Part shown: piece by piece, positions 21,391 to 30,682 of the stretch
Layout: every line of letters begins with the position of its first letter
Position numbering within the stretch: the first letter of the stretch is position 1
Origin: Paracoccus sp. MA
Lineage (GTDB): Bacteria > Pseudomonadota > Alphaproteobacteria > Rhodobacterales > Rhodobacteraceae
Reading direction: 5' to 3'
Length of the DNA: 64,000 nt
Assembly (NCBI RefSeq): GCF_020990385.1
Contig: NZ_CP087598.1
Location: forward strand, 2,175,001-2,239,000
Program-made: the position numbers and the translations under genes
Notes under the pieces: generated by a model
Databases searched by the model: none
The model's input: the letters and a program-made list of their open reading frames with translations, nothing else
Told to the model about the DNA's origin: nothing

Positions 21391-22247
21391 GGATGCTGGT
21401 CTTCGGTCACGGCTATTCGGCCGGTTTCCTGACGCCCTTGCTGCTGGCCGAGGGCTGGCAGGTCGCCGGCACCACCCGGGAGGCGACGGATCGCGTCGCG
21501 CAGACCGGGGCCGAGCCGCTGCGCTGGCCGGGGCAGGAGGAGGCGCTGCGCGAGGCCATCGCCCAAGCCGACGCGATCCTGGTCTCGGTCGGCCCGGACC
21601 GGGGCGCGGACCCGGTTCTGGCGGCTTTCGGCGCCGAGATCGCCGCGGCGCGGCCGCGCTGGCTGGGCTATCTTTCCACCACCGGGGTCTATGGCGACCG
21701 CGAGGGCGGCTGGGTCGACGAGGAAACGCCCTGCGCCCCCTCGACCCGGCGCGGGCGCGAACGGGTCGCCGCCGAGCAGGGCTGGCAGCGGCTGGCCGCC
21801 CAGCATGGGCTGCCGCTGCATATCTTCCGCCTCGCCGGGATCTACGGGCCGGGGCGCGGCCCCTTCGCCAAGGTCCGTGCGGGCACGGCGCGGCGCATCG
21901 TCAAGCCGGGACAGGTGTTTTCCCGCATCCATGCCGAGGACATCGCGCAGGTGCTGCTGGCCTCGATCCGCGCCCCCCGGCCGGGGGCGATCTACAATGT
22001 CTGCGATGACGACCCGGCCCCACCCGAGGCGGTGATCGCTCATGCGGCGGAACTGCTGGGCCTGCCCCTGCCGCCCGCCGAGGATTACGCCAATGCCGAG
22101 ATGACCCCCATGGCGCGCAGCTTCTATGCCGAGAACAAGCGCGTCGCGAACGACCGCATCAAGCGCGAGCTGGGCGTGAGGCTGCGCTATCCCGACTATC
22201 GCGCCGGGCTGGCCGCGCTGGCCCGCGCCGAGGGGACCCCCGCCTAG
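21387..22247 (+). CDS. SDR-family NAD(P)-dependent epimerase/dehydratase-like protein (YeeZ type)
   Basis: This 286-residue Rossmann protein starts [13 protein letters not shown], a variant glycine-rich nucleotide-binding turn, and has the extended-SDR features STTGVYGD and [14 protein letters not shown]. The canonical YxxxK active site is not obvious (VYGDREGG), which fits the atypical YeeZ-like branch. It overlaps the luciferase-like gene by 4 bases and converges on the SH3 gene, with ends overlapping by 4 bases. The reaction is unknown. Confidence 0.8.
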   Translation: MRMLVFGHGYSAGFLTPLLLAEGWQVAGTTREATDRVAQTGAEPLRWPGQEEALREAIAQADAILVSVGPDRGADPVLAAFGAEIAAARPRWLGYLSTTGVYGDREGGWVDEETPCAPSTRRGRERVAAEQGWQRLAAQHGLPLHIFRLAGIYGPGRGPFAKVRAGTARRIVKPGQVFSRIHAEDIAQVLLASIRAPRPGAIYNVCDDDPAPPEAVIAHAAELLGLPLPPAEDYANAEMTPMARSFYAENKRVANDRIKRELGVRLRYPDYRAGLAALARAEGTPA

Positions 22248-22864
22248 CGGGCGATCGTGCAGCAGCCCGTCAGCATGCGCGAGGGCTGCTCCTGCCCGTC
22301 CAGGATCACGCTGACCGCCAGCGCATGGCCGCGGTCCGACATGCCGTCCGAACATTGCTCGGGCCGCAGGAAGGCGGTGAGCCGGCCCTTGTCGTCGCCG
22401 GCGATGATGCCGCGCGTCGGCTCCCCCTCGATGCCGCGATCCATGACCTTGCGCAGCGAAAGCTGGCGCTCGGGTTGGTCGGGCTCGCTGAAGACCAGCC
22501 CCTTCTGGACCGTCTTGACCGACCAGAAGGGCTCGGTCCCGCTGCATTGCAGCGACAGCGGCAGCTCGGCTGGCTTCCAGACCGTGGCCTGCGGCTTGAG
22601 AAAGCGCAACGCCACCCAGCCCGTGGTCTCGCCCACGTTCACGAGGCCCCATTTGCCCGAGGCGTCGCGGTCCAGCAGCTCGACCCCCTTGGCGGTCGAG
22701 GCGAGCCGGCCGATGATCTTGGCCTGTCCATGCGGCGCCTCGCGCACGTTCAGCTTGTCCCAGGTCTCGACCACGGTGACGTCGAACAGGTTCGGAAGAT
22801 AGTCCTGCGCCTGCACCGCCAGCGGGGCGGCAAGCACGAGGCCGGTCAGAAGGATACGCAGCAT
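22244..22864 (-). CDS. Periplasmic SH3-domain protein
   Basis: A 206-residue protein with a signal peptide (MLRILLTGLVLAAPLAVQAQ), a bacterial SH3 domain at about residues 28-90 (VVETWDKLNVREAPHGQAKIIG, WGLVNVGETTGWVALRFL), and a C-terminal domain that includes cysteines in LQCSGTEPFW, PEQCSDGMSD and LTGCCTI. SH3 domains of this sort often bind peptidoglycan. The ATG at 22864 has GAGAGG five bases upstream. It lies 9 bases beyond dxs on the same strand. Confidence 0.75.
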   Translation of the reverse strand: MLRILLTGLVLAAPLAVQAQDYLPNLFDVTVVETWDKLNVREAPHGQAKIIGRLASTAKGVELLDRDASGKWGLVNVGETTGWVALRFLKPQATVWKPAELPLSLQCSGTEPFWSVKTVQKGLVFSEPDQPERQLSLRKVMDRGIEGEPTRGIIAGDDKGRLTAFLRPEQCSDGMSDRGHALAVSVILDGQEQPSRMLTGCCTIAR

Positions 22865-22873
22865 TGTCACCTC

Positions 22874-24796
22874 TCAGGCACGTTTCGCCAGCGCCACGCC
22901 CAGAACCTCCAGCACCTTGGCCTCGATATCGGGGGCGGACATGCGGGCGCAGCGATACATGGCCTCGGGGCTGGCATGGTCGATGAATGTGTCGGGCAGC
23001 ACCATCTGGCGGAAGCGCAGCCCGCCGTCGAAGACGCCCTCGTCGGCAAGCAGCTGCGCGACCAGGCTGCCGAAACCGCCGACCGCACCCTCTTCGATGG
23101 TGATCAGCGCCTCATGCGTGCGGGCAAGGCGCAGGATCAGGACGCGGTCCAGCGGCTTGGCAAAGCGGGCATCGACCACCGTGGGCGTGATCCCGCGCGC
23201 CAGCAGCGCCTCGCGCGCCCGCATGACCTCGGCCAGCCGGGTGCCGAAGGACAGGATGGCGACGCGCTTGCCCTCGGCCATGACGCGGGCCTTGCCGATC
23301 TCCAGCACCTCGCCGCGTTCGGGCATCTCGACCCCGGTGCCCTCGCCCCTGGGATAGCGGAAGGCGATGGGGCCTTCGTCATGGGCGGCGGCGGTGGCGA
23401 CCATATGCACCAGCTCCGCCTCGTCGGCGGCGGCCATGACCACGAAGCCGGGCAGGTTCGCAAGAAAGGCAATGTCATAGGCGCCGGCATGGGTGGCGCC
23501 GTCGGCCCCGACCAGACCGGCGCGGTCGATGGCAAAGCGCACCGGCAGGCGCTGGATCGCCACATCATGGACGACCTGATCGTAGCCGCGCTGCAGGAAG
23601 GTCGAATAAAGCGCGCAGAACGGTTTCATCCCCCCCGCCGCCAGCCCGGCCGAGAAGGTCACGGCATGCTGCTCGGCAATGCCCACGTCGAAGCAGCGGC
23701 GCGGAAAACGCTCGGCGAAGAGGTTCAGCCCGGTGCCGTCCGGCATGGCGGCGGTGACGGCGACGATGCGGGCGTCGCGGCTGGCCTGATCGACCAGCGC
23801 CCGGGCAAAGACCGAGGTATAGCTGGGCGCGTTCGACTTGGCCTTGGCCTGCGCGCCGGTCTCGACATCGAATTTCGCCGTGGCATGGCCCTTGTCGGCG
23901 GCGCGTTCGGCCGGGCCGTAGCCCTTGCCCTTCTTCGTCACGGCATGGATCAGCACCGGCCCGGTGGCCCGTGCCTTGACGGTGCGCAAGAGCGGCAGAA
24001 GCTGGTCGAGGTCGTGGCCATCGACCGGGCCGATATAGGAGAAGCCCAGCTCCTCGAACAGAGTGCCGCCGACGGTCATGCCCTTCAGCATCTCCTTGGC
24101 GCGGCGCGCCCCCTCCTGCAGCGAGGGCGGCAGGAAACCCACGGCGCCCTTGGCCACGGCCTTCAGGTCCTGGAACGGCCCCTCAGCATAAAGCCGGGTC
24201 AGATAGCGCGACAGCGCCCCGGTGGGCGGCGCGATGGACATCTCGTTGTCGTTCAGCACCACGAACAGCCGCTTGCCCAGGTCGCCCGCATTGTTCAGCG
24301 CCTCGAAGGCCATGCCCGCGCTCATTGCGCCGTCGCCGATCACCGCGATGGCGTCGCCCGGATCGCCGCCGAGTTCGCGCGCCATGGCGAAACCCAGCGC
24401 CGCGCTGATCGAGGTCGAGCTATGACCGGCCCCGAACGGGTCATAGGGGCTTTCCGACCGCTTGGTGAAACCGGAAAGGCCGTTTTCCATACGCAGCGTG
24501 CGGATGCGGTCGCGGCGCCCGGTCAGGATCTTGTGCGGATAGCACTGATGGCCCACGTCCCAGATGATCTTGTCGCGCGGCGCGTCAAAGACCGCATGCA
24601 GCGCCACAGTCAGCTCGACCACGCCCAGCCCGGCGCCCAGATGGCCGCCGGTGACGGAAACGGCGCTGATCGTCTCGGCCCGCAGCTCGTCGGCAAGCTG
24701 CCGCAGTTCGCGATCCGACAGATCCTTCAGGTCGGACGGCAAGGCCACCCGGTCCAGGATCGGCGTCGAAGGGCGGTCGGAAGTCTCTTGGGTCAT
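22874..24796 (-). CDS. dxs: 1-deoxy-D-xylulose-5-phosphate synthase
   Basis: Dxs condenses pyruvate and glyceraldehyde 3-phosphate in the thiamine-diphosphate-dependent first step of the non-mevalonate pathway; its product also feeds PdxJ. The 640-residue protein has the thiamine-binding [18 protein letters not shown] motif, the [16 protein letters not shown] segment, the transketolase pyrimidine-binding region ([13 protein letters not shown]) and a C-terminal transketolase domain. It follows xseB and ispA on the same strand, the classical order for these genes. Confidence 0.97.
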   Translation of the reverse strand: MTQETSDRPSTPILDRVALPSDLKDLSDRELRQLADELRAETISAVSVTGGHLGAGLGVVELTVALHAVFDAPRDKIIWDVGHQCYPHKILTGRRDRIRTLRMENGLSGFTKRSESPYDPFGAGHSSTSISAALGFAMARELGGDPGDAIAVIGDGAMSAGMAFEALNNAGDLGKRLFVVLNDNEMSIAPPTGALSRYLTRLYAEGPFQDLKAVAKGAVGFLPPSLQEGARRAKEMLKGMTVGGTLFEELGFSYIGPVDGHDLDQLLPLLRTVKARATGPVLIHAVTKKGKGYGPAERAADKGHATAKFDVETGAQAKAKSNAPSYTSVFARALVDQASRDARIVAVTAAMPDGTGLNLFAERFPRRCFDVGIAEQHAVTFSAGLAAGGMKPFCALYSTFLQRGYDQVVHDVAIQRLPVRFAIDRAGLVGADGATHAGAYDIAFLANLPGFVVMAAADEAELVHMVATAAAHDEGPIAFRYPRGEGTGVEMPERGEVLEIGKARVMAEGKRVAILSFGTRLAEVMRAREALLARGITPTVVDARFAKPLDRVLILRLARTHEALITIEEGAVGGFGSLVAQLLADEGVFDGGLRFRQMVLPDTFIDHASPEAMYRCARMSAPDIEAKVLEVLGVALAKRA

Positions 24797-24821
24797 GGCT
24801 TGCCCCTCTCCGGGCGGGCTG

Positions 24822-25685
24822 TCAGGCGTCGCGCTCGATAACGAAACGCGCGAGCTGCCGCAAGTTTCCTGCGGCCTCGCCATAGGGATCAAGGGCGGTT
24901 TCGGCATCGCGGACCAGCTGGCGCGCCTGGTCCTGCGCGCCCTGCAGGCCCAGCAGCGACACGAAGGTCGCCTTGTTGGCGGCGCCGTCCTTGCCGGTGC
25001 GCTTGCCCGTCTCAGCCTCGGTGCCGGTCACGTCCAGGATGTCGTCCTGGATCTGGAAGGCAAGGCCCAGGCGGCGGGCATAATCCGCCAGCGGGCCGGG
25101 ATCCTCGCCGGCCATGACCGCGCCGGCAGTGGCCGAGAACTGGATCAGCGCGCCGGTCTTGGCCTGCTGCAGCCGCGTGATGGCGGCAAGGTCCAAGGGC
25201 TCGGCGGCGGTCTCGGCGGCGATGTCCAGCGCCTGGCCCCAGACCATGCCGCCCCCGCCGACCGCCTCGGCGAAGCCGCGCACCAGCGCCAGCCGCCTTT
25301 CGGGCGCGCCGATCCGCGGATCGGCCAGCAGGCCGAAGGCCAGGGCTTGCAGCGCGTCGCCGGCCAGGATCGCGGTCGCCTCGGACCAACGCAGATGCAC
25401 GGTGGGCAGGCCGCGCCGCAGGTCGTCGTCGTCCATCGAGGGCAGGTCGTCATGGACCAGGCTATAGGCATGCAGCGCCTCGACCGCCGCCGCGACGGGC
25501 AGCGCCGCCGGGTCGGCCAGGCCGAACAGCCGCGCCGATTCCATCACCAGGAAGGCACGGATGCGCTTGCCGCCGGTGCAGGCATAGCGCATCGCATCGG
25601 TCAGCTCCCCCTCGGGCAGGCCGGCCATGGCCTCGTCCAGCGCGGTCTGGACCTGCGCCTTCACCTCGGCAAGGCGGTCCCGCAT
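24822..25685 (-). CDS. ispA: Polyprenyl (farnesyl/geranylgeranyl) diphosphate synthase
   Basis: A 287-residue trans-prenyltransferase that elongates allylic diphosphates with IPP. The first aspartate-rich motif is [15 protein letters not shown] and the second is QDDILDVTG, with [11 protein letters not shown] at the IPP-binding region. Placement between xseB and dxs supports farnesyl diphosphate synthase (ispA) rather than a carotenoid-type GGPP synthase, though product length cannot be read with certainty. The ATG overlaps the xseB stop by one base (TGATG). Confidence 0.9.
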   Translation of the reverse strand: MRDRLAEVKAQVQTALDEAMAGLPEGELTDAMRYACTGGKRIRAFLVMESARLFGLADPAALPVAAAVEALHAYSLVHDDLPSMDDDDLRRGLPTVHLRWSEATAILAGDALQALAFGLLADPRIGAPERRLALVRGFAEAVGGGGMVWGQALDIAAETAAEPLDLAAITRLQQAKTGALIQFSATAGAVMAGEDPGPLADYARRLGLAFQIQDDILDVTGTEAETGKRTGKDGAANKATFVSLLGLQGAQDQARQLVRDAETALDPYGEAAGNLRQLARFVIERDA

Positions 25686-25921
25686 CACAGCCCCTCGGCC
25701 GGAACGGTCCCGTCGGGCTGGCCGTTGGCCGCCAAAGTGATCTTTTCCACCCGCTCCTCGGCCTCGCGCAGGCGCTTGTCGCAATGCGCCCGCAGGGCCG
25801 CACCGCGCTCGTAGAGCTTGATCGATTCCTCCAGCGTCGCCTCGCCGTGCTCCAGCCGGCCGACCGTCGCCTCAAGCTCTTTCATCGCCTCCTCGAAGGA
25901 CATGTTCTCGATCTCGGTCAC
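25685..25921 (-). CDS. xseB: Exodeoxyribonuclease VII small subunit
   Basis: A 78-residue protein with the compact helical pattern of XseB (MSFEEAMKELEATVGRLEHG, LEESIKLYERGAALRAHCDKRL). It combines with XseA to form exonuclease VII, which degrades single-stranded DNA. xseA is not in the window. The gene is overlapped at both ends, by 4 bases with the deacetylase-like gene and by 1 base with ispA, so translation is probably coupled. Confidence 0.93.
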   Translation of the reverse strand: MTEIENMSFEEAMKELEATVGRLEHGEATLEESIKLYERGAALRAHCDKRLREAEERVEKITLAANGQPDGTVPAEGL

Positions 25922-26835
25922 GCGGCAGTCTCCCTCAGCACATCGACATGGGCGCGCGCCGAGCGGCCCAGAGCGGCGAGATCATAACCGCCTTCCAGCG
26001 CCGATACCACCGGGGCCGAACAGGCCGCCGCCGTGTCGCAGATCATCCGGGTGATGGCGGTGAAATCCGCCTCGCGCCACATCAGCGCGGCGAGGGGATC
26101 GTCGGCATGGGCGTCGAACCCGGCCGAGACCAGCACCAGCTGCGGCCGCCAGGCCGCGACCCGGTCGCAGATCGCCCGCCAGGCCGCGCGCGCCTCGTCC
26201 CCGCCGCTGCCCGGCGCCAGCGGCATGTTGACGATCTGGCCATGCGCACCCCGCTCCGAGGCCGCGCCGGTGCCGGGATAAAGCGGAAACTGATGCGTCG
26301 AGGCGAAGAGCGCGCGTTTCTCCTCCCACAGCACGTCCTGGGTGCCGTTGCCGTGATGCACGTCGAAATCCAGCACCGCCACGCGGTCCAGCCCGTGATG
26401 GTCCAGCGCCCGCAAGGCCCCGATGGCGACCGAGGAAAAGATGCAGAAGCCCATGGCCCGCGCCCGCTCGGCATGATGTCCCGGCGGGCGCATGGCGACG
26501 AAGGCGTTGGGCGCCTCGCCCGCCAGCACCGCATCGACCGCCGCGCAGACCCCGCCGACGGCATGGCGCGCGGCTTCCAGGCTGCCGGGCGACAGATAGG
26601 TGTCGGAATCCAGCATCATCCAGCCCTCGGCCGGCGATTTCCGGCGCAGCCCGGACAGGTATTCCGGCGGATGGGCGCGCAGGATGTCCGCCTCCGCCGC
26701 CTCCGGCGCCTCGCCCCGGACCAGGTCAAGCCCTCCCAATGCGTCCAGGACGGCATCCAGCCGCGCCACCTGTTCAGGATGGCTGGGCGGCGTCACATGC
26801 AAGAGCCCCGAGGGGTGCGTATAAAGCAAGGTCAT
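25918..26835 (-). CDS. Histone-deacetylase-family hydrolase
   Basis: A 305-residue class II HDAC-like/acetylpolyamine-amidohydrolase protein. Zinc and catalytic motifs are present: RPPGHHAERARAMGFC, DFDVHHGNGTQD, SAGFDAHADDPLA and ALEGGYDL. Bacterial members deacetylate polyamines, acetoin-pathway proteins or other acetyl-lysines; the substrate is unknown here. The ATG at 26835 gives MTLLYTHPSGLLHVTPPSHPE, the normal N terminus. It is the first gene in the xseB-ispA-dxs operon. Confidence 0.88.
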   Translation of the reverse strand: MTLLYTHPSGLLHVTPPSHPEQVARLDAVLDALGGLDLVRGEAPEAAEADILRAHPPEYLSGLRRKSPAEGWMMLDSDTYLSPGSLEAARHAVGGVCAAVDAVLAGEAPNAFVAMRPPGHHAERARAMGFCIFSSVAIGALRALDHHGLDRVAVLDFDVHHGNGTQDVLWEEKRALFASTHQFPLYPGTGAASERGAHGQIVNMPLAPGSGGDEARAAWRAICDRVAAWRPQLVLVSAGFDAHADDPLAALMWREADFTAITRMICDTAAACSAPVVSALEGGYDLAALGRSARAHVDVLRETAA

Positions 26836-26926
26836 CGGCCAAGGATTATGTGCGGCTTTCCCGCGCGGCAAGCCAATCTTGCGCGACCGGCCCGATCCCA
26901 TGGCGACCACCCCGCCGGAAACCCCG

Positions 26927-26985
26927 TCCTTCTCCGTTTTACAAATACCCTCGGGGGTCCGGGGGCAGACAGCCCCCGGCGCAAC
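26927..26985 (-). repeat. GGGTATTTGG dispersed element, copy 5, with hairpin
   Basis: On the minus strand, 16 bases after the mtaB stop, comes the perfect 8-base-pair hairpin CCGGGGGC-TGTCT-GCCCCCGG (26959-26979), then ACCCCCGAGGGTATTTG and a TAAAACGGAGAAGGA tail. The position suggests a 3'-end processing or termination element, but there is no U-run directly after the stem. The long version is nearly identical to copy 6 at 50274. Confidence 0.75.
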
Positions 26986-26994
26986 GGCGAAGGA

Positions 26995-28257
26995 TCAGAC
27001 CGTCAGCCGCTGACCGTCATGGCCGGCGATGCGCAGCTCCATCAGCGTGCCCTCGGGCATGTCGCGCTGGAAGGCCACCTCGGTGAAATGCTCCGTCCGC
27101 CCCAACCGCGGCCCCTCGGTCAGCACCATGCGCATCTCTCCGACCTGCGCGGCCAGATGCCGGGCCAGCGCCGCGTCGCCCGCCGCACGCAGGCGCGCCG
27201 CACGTTCCTTGATCGCCGGGCCCGGCACGCGCGGCATCCGCGCCGCCGGGGTGCCCTTGCGCGCCGAATAGGGAAACACATGCAGGAAGGTCAGGCCGCA
27301 ATCCTCGACCAGTTTCAGGCTGTTTTCGAACATCGCCTCGGTCTCGGTCGGGAAACCGGCGATGATGTCGGCGCCGAAGACGATTCCCGGCCGCAGCTTG
27401 CGCGCATCCTCGCAGAAGCGGATGGCGTCGTCGCGCAGGTGGCGGCGCTTCATCCGCTTCAGGATCATGTCGTCGCCGGCCTGCAGCGACAGGTGCAGAT
27501 GCGGCATCAGCCGCGGCTCGCTGGCGATGGCCAGCATCAGGTTCTCATCCGCCTCGATCGAATCGATCGAGCTGATGCGCAGCCGCGGCAGGTCCGGCAC
27601 CAGCCGCAGGATGCGCATGACCAGGTCGCCCAGCCGCGGCGTCCCCGGCAGGTCGGCCCCCCAAGAGGTCAGGTCGACACCGGTCAGCACCACCTCGTTG
27701 AAGCCGCGGTCCCGCAGCCGCTTGATCTGGTCCACCACCACGCCCGCGGGCACGGAGCGCGAATTGCCGCGGCCATAGGGAATGATGCAGAAGGTGCAGC
27801 GATGATCGCAGCCGTTCTGCACCTGCACATAGGCGCGGTGCCGGCCGAAGCCGTCGATCAGATGGCCCGCCGTCTCGCGCACGGACATGATGTCGTCGAC
27901 CTGCACTTTCTCGGTCTCGCCGATCAGGTCGGGGGCCTGCATCGCGGCCCAGGTCGCCGGCTGCATCTTTTCATGGTTGCCGATGACGCGGCTGACCTCG
28001 GCCATGGCGGCGAAGGTCTCGGGCTCGGTCTGGGCGGCGCAGCCGGTGACGATGACCGGGGCGCCGGGATTCTCGCGCGCCAGCCGCCGAATCTCCTGCC
28101 GGGCCTTGCGCACCGCCTCGGCGGTCACCGCGCAGGTGTTCACGATCACCGCGCCTTGCAGCCCGGCGGCCTCGGCCATCTCGCGCATCGCCTCGGTCTC
28201 ATAGGCGTTCAGCCGGCAGCCGAGGGTCGCGAAAACGGGCGGCTTCAGGTCCTTCAT
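26995..28257 (-). CDS. mtaB: tRNA (N6-L-threonylcarbamoyladenosine(37)-C2)-methylthiotransferase
   Basis: MtaB converts t6A37 to ms2t6A37 in tRNAs that read ANN codons. The 420-residue protein has the N-terminal MTTase cluster cysteines (TLGCRLN, NTCAVT, TGCAAQ), the radical-SAM CxxxCxxC motif in NGCDHRCTFCIIPYG, and a C-terminal TRAM domain (MRMVLTEGPRLGRTEHFTEV). Its ATG overlaps the dapF stop. A longer open frame upstream only covers dapF. The tRNA-Lys(UUU) gene nearby encodes a plausible substrate, though that adjacency may be chance. Confidence 0.94.
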   Translation of the reverse strand: MKDLKPPVFATLGCRLNAYETEAMREMAEAAGLQGAVIVNTCAVTAEAVRKARQEIRRLARENPGAPVIVTGCAAQTEPETFAAMAEVSRVIGNHEKMQPATWAAMQAPDLIGETEKVQVDDIMSVRETAGHLIDGFGRHRAYVQVQNGCDHRCTFCIIPYGRGNSRSVPAGVVVDQIKRLRDRGFNEVVLTGVDLTSWGADLPGTPRLGDLVMRILRLVPDLPRLRISSIDSIEADENLMLAIASEPRLMPHLHLSLQAGDDMILKRMKRRHLRDDAIRFCEDARKLRPGIVFGADIIAGFPTETEAMFENSLKLVEDCGLTFLHVFPYSARKGTPAARMPRVPGPAIKERAARLRAAGDAALARHLAAQVGEMRMVLTEGPRLGRTEHFTEVAFQRDMPEGTLMELRIAGHDGQRLTV

Positions 28258-29081
28258 CCCCGCCAGACCCCGTCGAAGACATGCGCGGTCGGCCCGGTCA
28301 TCCAGACCCCGTCCTCGCGCCAGTCGATCTCCAGCACGCCGCCCGGCACGTTGACCTTGACCCGCCGCCCGGTCAGCCCGCGCCGCGCCGCCGCGACCAC
28401 CGCCGCGCAGGAGCACGAGCCCGAGGCCAGCGTGATGCCGGTGCCGCGTTCCCAGATGCGCAGCACGATCTCGCTGTCCGAGACGACCTGCACCAGCTCG
28501 ACATTGCTGCGTTGCGGGTAAAGCGGATGATGTTCGTGCGCGGGGCCGAAGCGTTCCAGGTCGACCGCCGCGGCGTCTGGCACGAAGAAGGTCATGTGCG
28601 GGTTGCCCATCCCCGTCGCCACCGGATCGCCTTCGATGGGCAGGTGCAGCGTATCGACATCCTCGGCCAGCGGGATCCGGGCCCAGTCTAGGACCGGCGC
28701 GCCCATATTGACGCGAGTCAGGCGATTGCCCGCATCCTCGGCCGCGAGCACGGCATGGTCGGTGGCGAGCCGCAGGGCCGAGGCGCCCGATTCGTCCATC
28801 AGGAAGCGGGCCACGCAGCGCGTGGCATTGCCGCAGGCGGCCGAAAGCGAGCCGTCGGCGTTGAAGAACACCAGCCGCGCATCGGCATTCTCGCCGGGGA
28901 GGATGACGGCCATCTGGTCGAAGCCGACGCCGCGATGGCGGTCGGCGATGGCGGCCACGGTCGCGGCATCGGGCAGCGCGCCCGAGCGGCGGCCGTCGAT
29001 CACCACGAAGTCGTTGCCGAGCCCGTGCATCTTCATGAAGGGCAGAGGGGCGCTCTGGCCGGGGTTTTGCTGGTGTTCCAT
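28254..29081 (-). CDS. dapF: Diaminopimelate epimerase, active-site variant
   Basis: DapF interconverts LL- and meso-diaminopimelate for lysine and peptidoglycan synthesis, using two cysteines as acid and base. The 275-residue protein has KMHGLGNDFVVID and the first catalytic cysteine in SAACGNATRC (Cys83). In the second active-site loop, where ACGSGAC is usual, the sequence reads ASGSCSC: the expected cysteine position is Ser220, with extra cysteines at 223 and 225. The rest of the fold is intact and the gene is coupled to mtaB, so it is not obviously decayed. The enzyme name is secure; the catalytic detail needs attention. Confidence 0.9.
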   Translation of the reverse strand: MEHQQNPGQSAPLPFMKMHGLGNDFVVIDGRRSGALPDAATVAAIADRHRGVGFDQMAVILPGENADARLVFFNADGSLSAACGNATRCVARFLMDESGASALRLATDHAVLAAEDAGNRLTRVNMGAPVLDWARIPLAEDVDTLHLPIEGDPVATGMGNPHMTFFVPDAAAVDLERFGPAHEHHPLYPQRSNVELVQVVSDSEIVLRIWERGTGITLASGSCSCAAVVAAARRGLTGRRVKVNVPGGVLEIDWREDGVWMTGPTAHVFDGVWRG

Positions 29082-29178
29082 GGCGGTGACATACTCCTGC
29101 CGGAAAGATTCTGCCAGAGGCGGCGATTTTTCCGCTTGACCCTGTCCGCCGCCGACCGTAGTTAGCCCCCCGTGCGAT

Positions 29179-29254
29179 GGGCCCGTAGCTCAGTTGGTAG
29201 AGCAACTGACTTTTAATCAGTGGGTCACAGGTTCGAATCCTGTCGGGCTCACCA
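29179..29254 (+). tRNA. tRNA-Lys (anticodon UUU)
   Basis: A full cloverleaf with encoded CCA. The acceptor stem GGGCCCG pairs with CGGGCTC (one G-U pair), the anticodon stem-loop is ACTGA-CTTTTAA-TCAGT with anticodon TTT, and the T loop is TTCGAAT. Prophage-like genes follow within 120 bases, so it may be an integration site, though I see no second copy of its 3' end. Confidence 0.97.
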
Positions 29255-29371
29255 CTGAATTTCCTTACATGACAAGCGGTTACGAGAAATTGCCTGCGAG
29301 GCGGTTTCTGCGCTAACAATGTGCCAGCGGACAGCCAGCGGACATTTTCACGGCGATGCCCTGGCTCGAAT

Positions 29372-30172
29372 CTACCGCCATCGCGTCGCGCGCCAACCGG
29401 CGGCGATAGCCTCGGCCTCGTCGCAAAACCAGCGCTCGCCCCTGCTCTCATCGATCCGGGTCTTGGCATAGGCTGGCGACCAGGGCGTGTGATAGATCCG
29501 CTCGCCCTTGTTCGAGATGTTGCCCTTGATCGGACAGCCCTCGGGCGCCTCTGCGGCAGCCCGCGCCCAGCGGTCGGCGCGATACTCCCAGGCGGGCAGA
29601 GATTCGCTCTGCCAGACGCCCCGCCCGGCGGCGCGGGCCATGCGCTCAGCATCGGCATAGTCGTCGGAATAGCGCAGGTAGGCCCAAGCGAGGCCTCGCC
29701 CGACTATCTCGCCGCCCAGATCCATACCCGCGGCATGGCAACGCGCAACGATCCGCCGGTAGGCATCGATATCGAGCGGCACGCATTCCACGACCTGATC
29801 CCTGACCATCTCGGCCATGGCCTCGGTGGCAACCTCGCCGCAGTTCCATTTCCGTCCGCCGCTCTTGCTGCACTGCTGGCCCTGCTCGGGTGCGTCGATG
29901 CCGTGAATGCGGATGGCAACCGGGCCGATCTTGAGCGTGTCGCCGTCCACCACCGCGGCACGGCCGACAATCAAAGGGCTATCGTCAGTCGCGGCCCAGG
30001 TGACGGCGGGCATCGCCAGGAGCGCGCCAACGACCAAAGCCCTAACCGCTGCGATTCCCGCGATTGTCGCGATTCTGCCGCGCGCATCAGAGGAAAAATC
30101 GCGAGAATAGCGATAATCGCAACGGCCCGCCGCCAGGATTGCGGCGGAGAGCGTGGCCCGTCGATCAACCAT
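29372..30172 (-). CDS. Thermonuclease (staphylococcal-nuclease-fold) family protein
   Basis: The SNase domain runs from IVGRAAVVDGDTLKIG to GRGVWQ. Catalytic elements are visible: RIHGIDAPEQG supplies the first arginine and the glutamate, and DIDAYRRIVARC the second arginine. A hydrophobic stretch ALVVGALLAMPAVTWAA precedes the domain and looks like a signal peptide, so export is likely, but it lies about 45 residues into the 266-residue protein. The true start may therefore be internal; the ATG at 30172 is the best ATG and overlaps the preceding small gene by 8 bases. Context is prophage-like. Confidence 0.75.
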   Translation of the reverse strand: MVDRRATLSAAILAAGRCDYRYSRDFSSDARGRIATIAGIAAVRALVVGALLAMPAVTWAATDDSPLIVGRAAVVDGDTLKIGPVAIRIHGIDAPEQGQQCSKSGGRKWNCGEVATEAMAEMVRDQVVECVPLDIDAYRRIVARCHAAGMDLGGEIVGRGLAWAYLRYSDDYADAERMARAAGRGVWQSESLPAWEYRADRWARAAAEAPEGCPIKGNISNKGERIYHTPWSPAYAKTRIDESRGERWFCDEAEAIAAGWRATRWR

Positions 30173-30428
30173 CGCAGGTACAGCCGACGCCTTTGCGGCA
30201 TTGCTTGTCCCGGCTGATGCAACTGTCACCGCAGGCTTTGCCCTTGCTGCACATCTTACAGCAGGCGGCATCCAGAAGGGCCGCATCAGGGCCTCTGAGG
30301 TCCAGCAGGCGTTGCCGGGCGTCCTGGATGTCCTCTGCCGTAAGGGCCCCGAGGACGGGCGCGGCGCCGTCATTCGCGAAGGAGGGAAGGGAAAAGGAGA
30401 CGAGGAAAGCAATGAGGAAAGGGCGCAT
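30165..30428 (-). CDS. Small exported cysteine-cluster protein
   Basis: An 87-residue protein with a clear signal peptide (MRPFLIAFLVSFSLPSFA), a short acidic helical linker, and a C-terminal block with nine cysteines in about 33 residues: ACCKMCSKGKACGDSCISRD followed by KQCRKGVGCTCDG. The spacing suggests a disulfide-knotted or metal-binding module. It is translationally adjacent to the thermonuclease gene (8-base overlap), so the two may act together outside the cytoplasm. I recall similar CGDSCIS modules in proteobacterial proteins but cannot assign a function. Confidence 0.65.
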   Translation of the reverse strand: MRPFLIAFLVSFSLPSFANDGAAPVLGALTAEDIQDARQRLLDLRGPDAALLDAACCKMCSKGKACGDSCISRDKQCRKGVGCTCDG

Positions 30429-30682
30429 CGGACTTCTTAACGATTTGTTAACCTTTTCCTGATAAGCGGCTTTCCGCCGATTCGCCAAGAAGCAGGAGCA
30501 GTCGCCTGGGCCTCTGGATCAGCCGCGCGAGACGGCGGTGCGAGGCCCGGATTGTCAATCGGCACGCAACTTTGACCCCCTTTCGGCGCCCAATAATGAC
30601 CCCGCTTGGTCAGCACGGGTAGCTGGCCCGATGCGGTGTAGCCTCCATACAGCGCAACCGGATCGGGCCAGCGGCGTCTCGG

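Noticed and set aside
22325..24841. Long open frame of over 800 codons antisense to dxs
   Set aside because: Codon content mirrors the reverse strand of dxs, the protein is Arg/Gly/His-rich without any domain, and the dxs frame is unmistakable. High GC makes such antisense frames common here (also opposite mtaB/dapF, the helicase and pdxJ-lepB).
29241..29371. attL/attR pair for an integrated prophage at tRNA-Lys
   Set aside because: I could not find a second copy of the tRNA 3' end (TTCGAATCCTGTCGGGCTC) further right, nor an integrase gene, so no attachment site is annotated.
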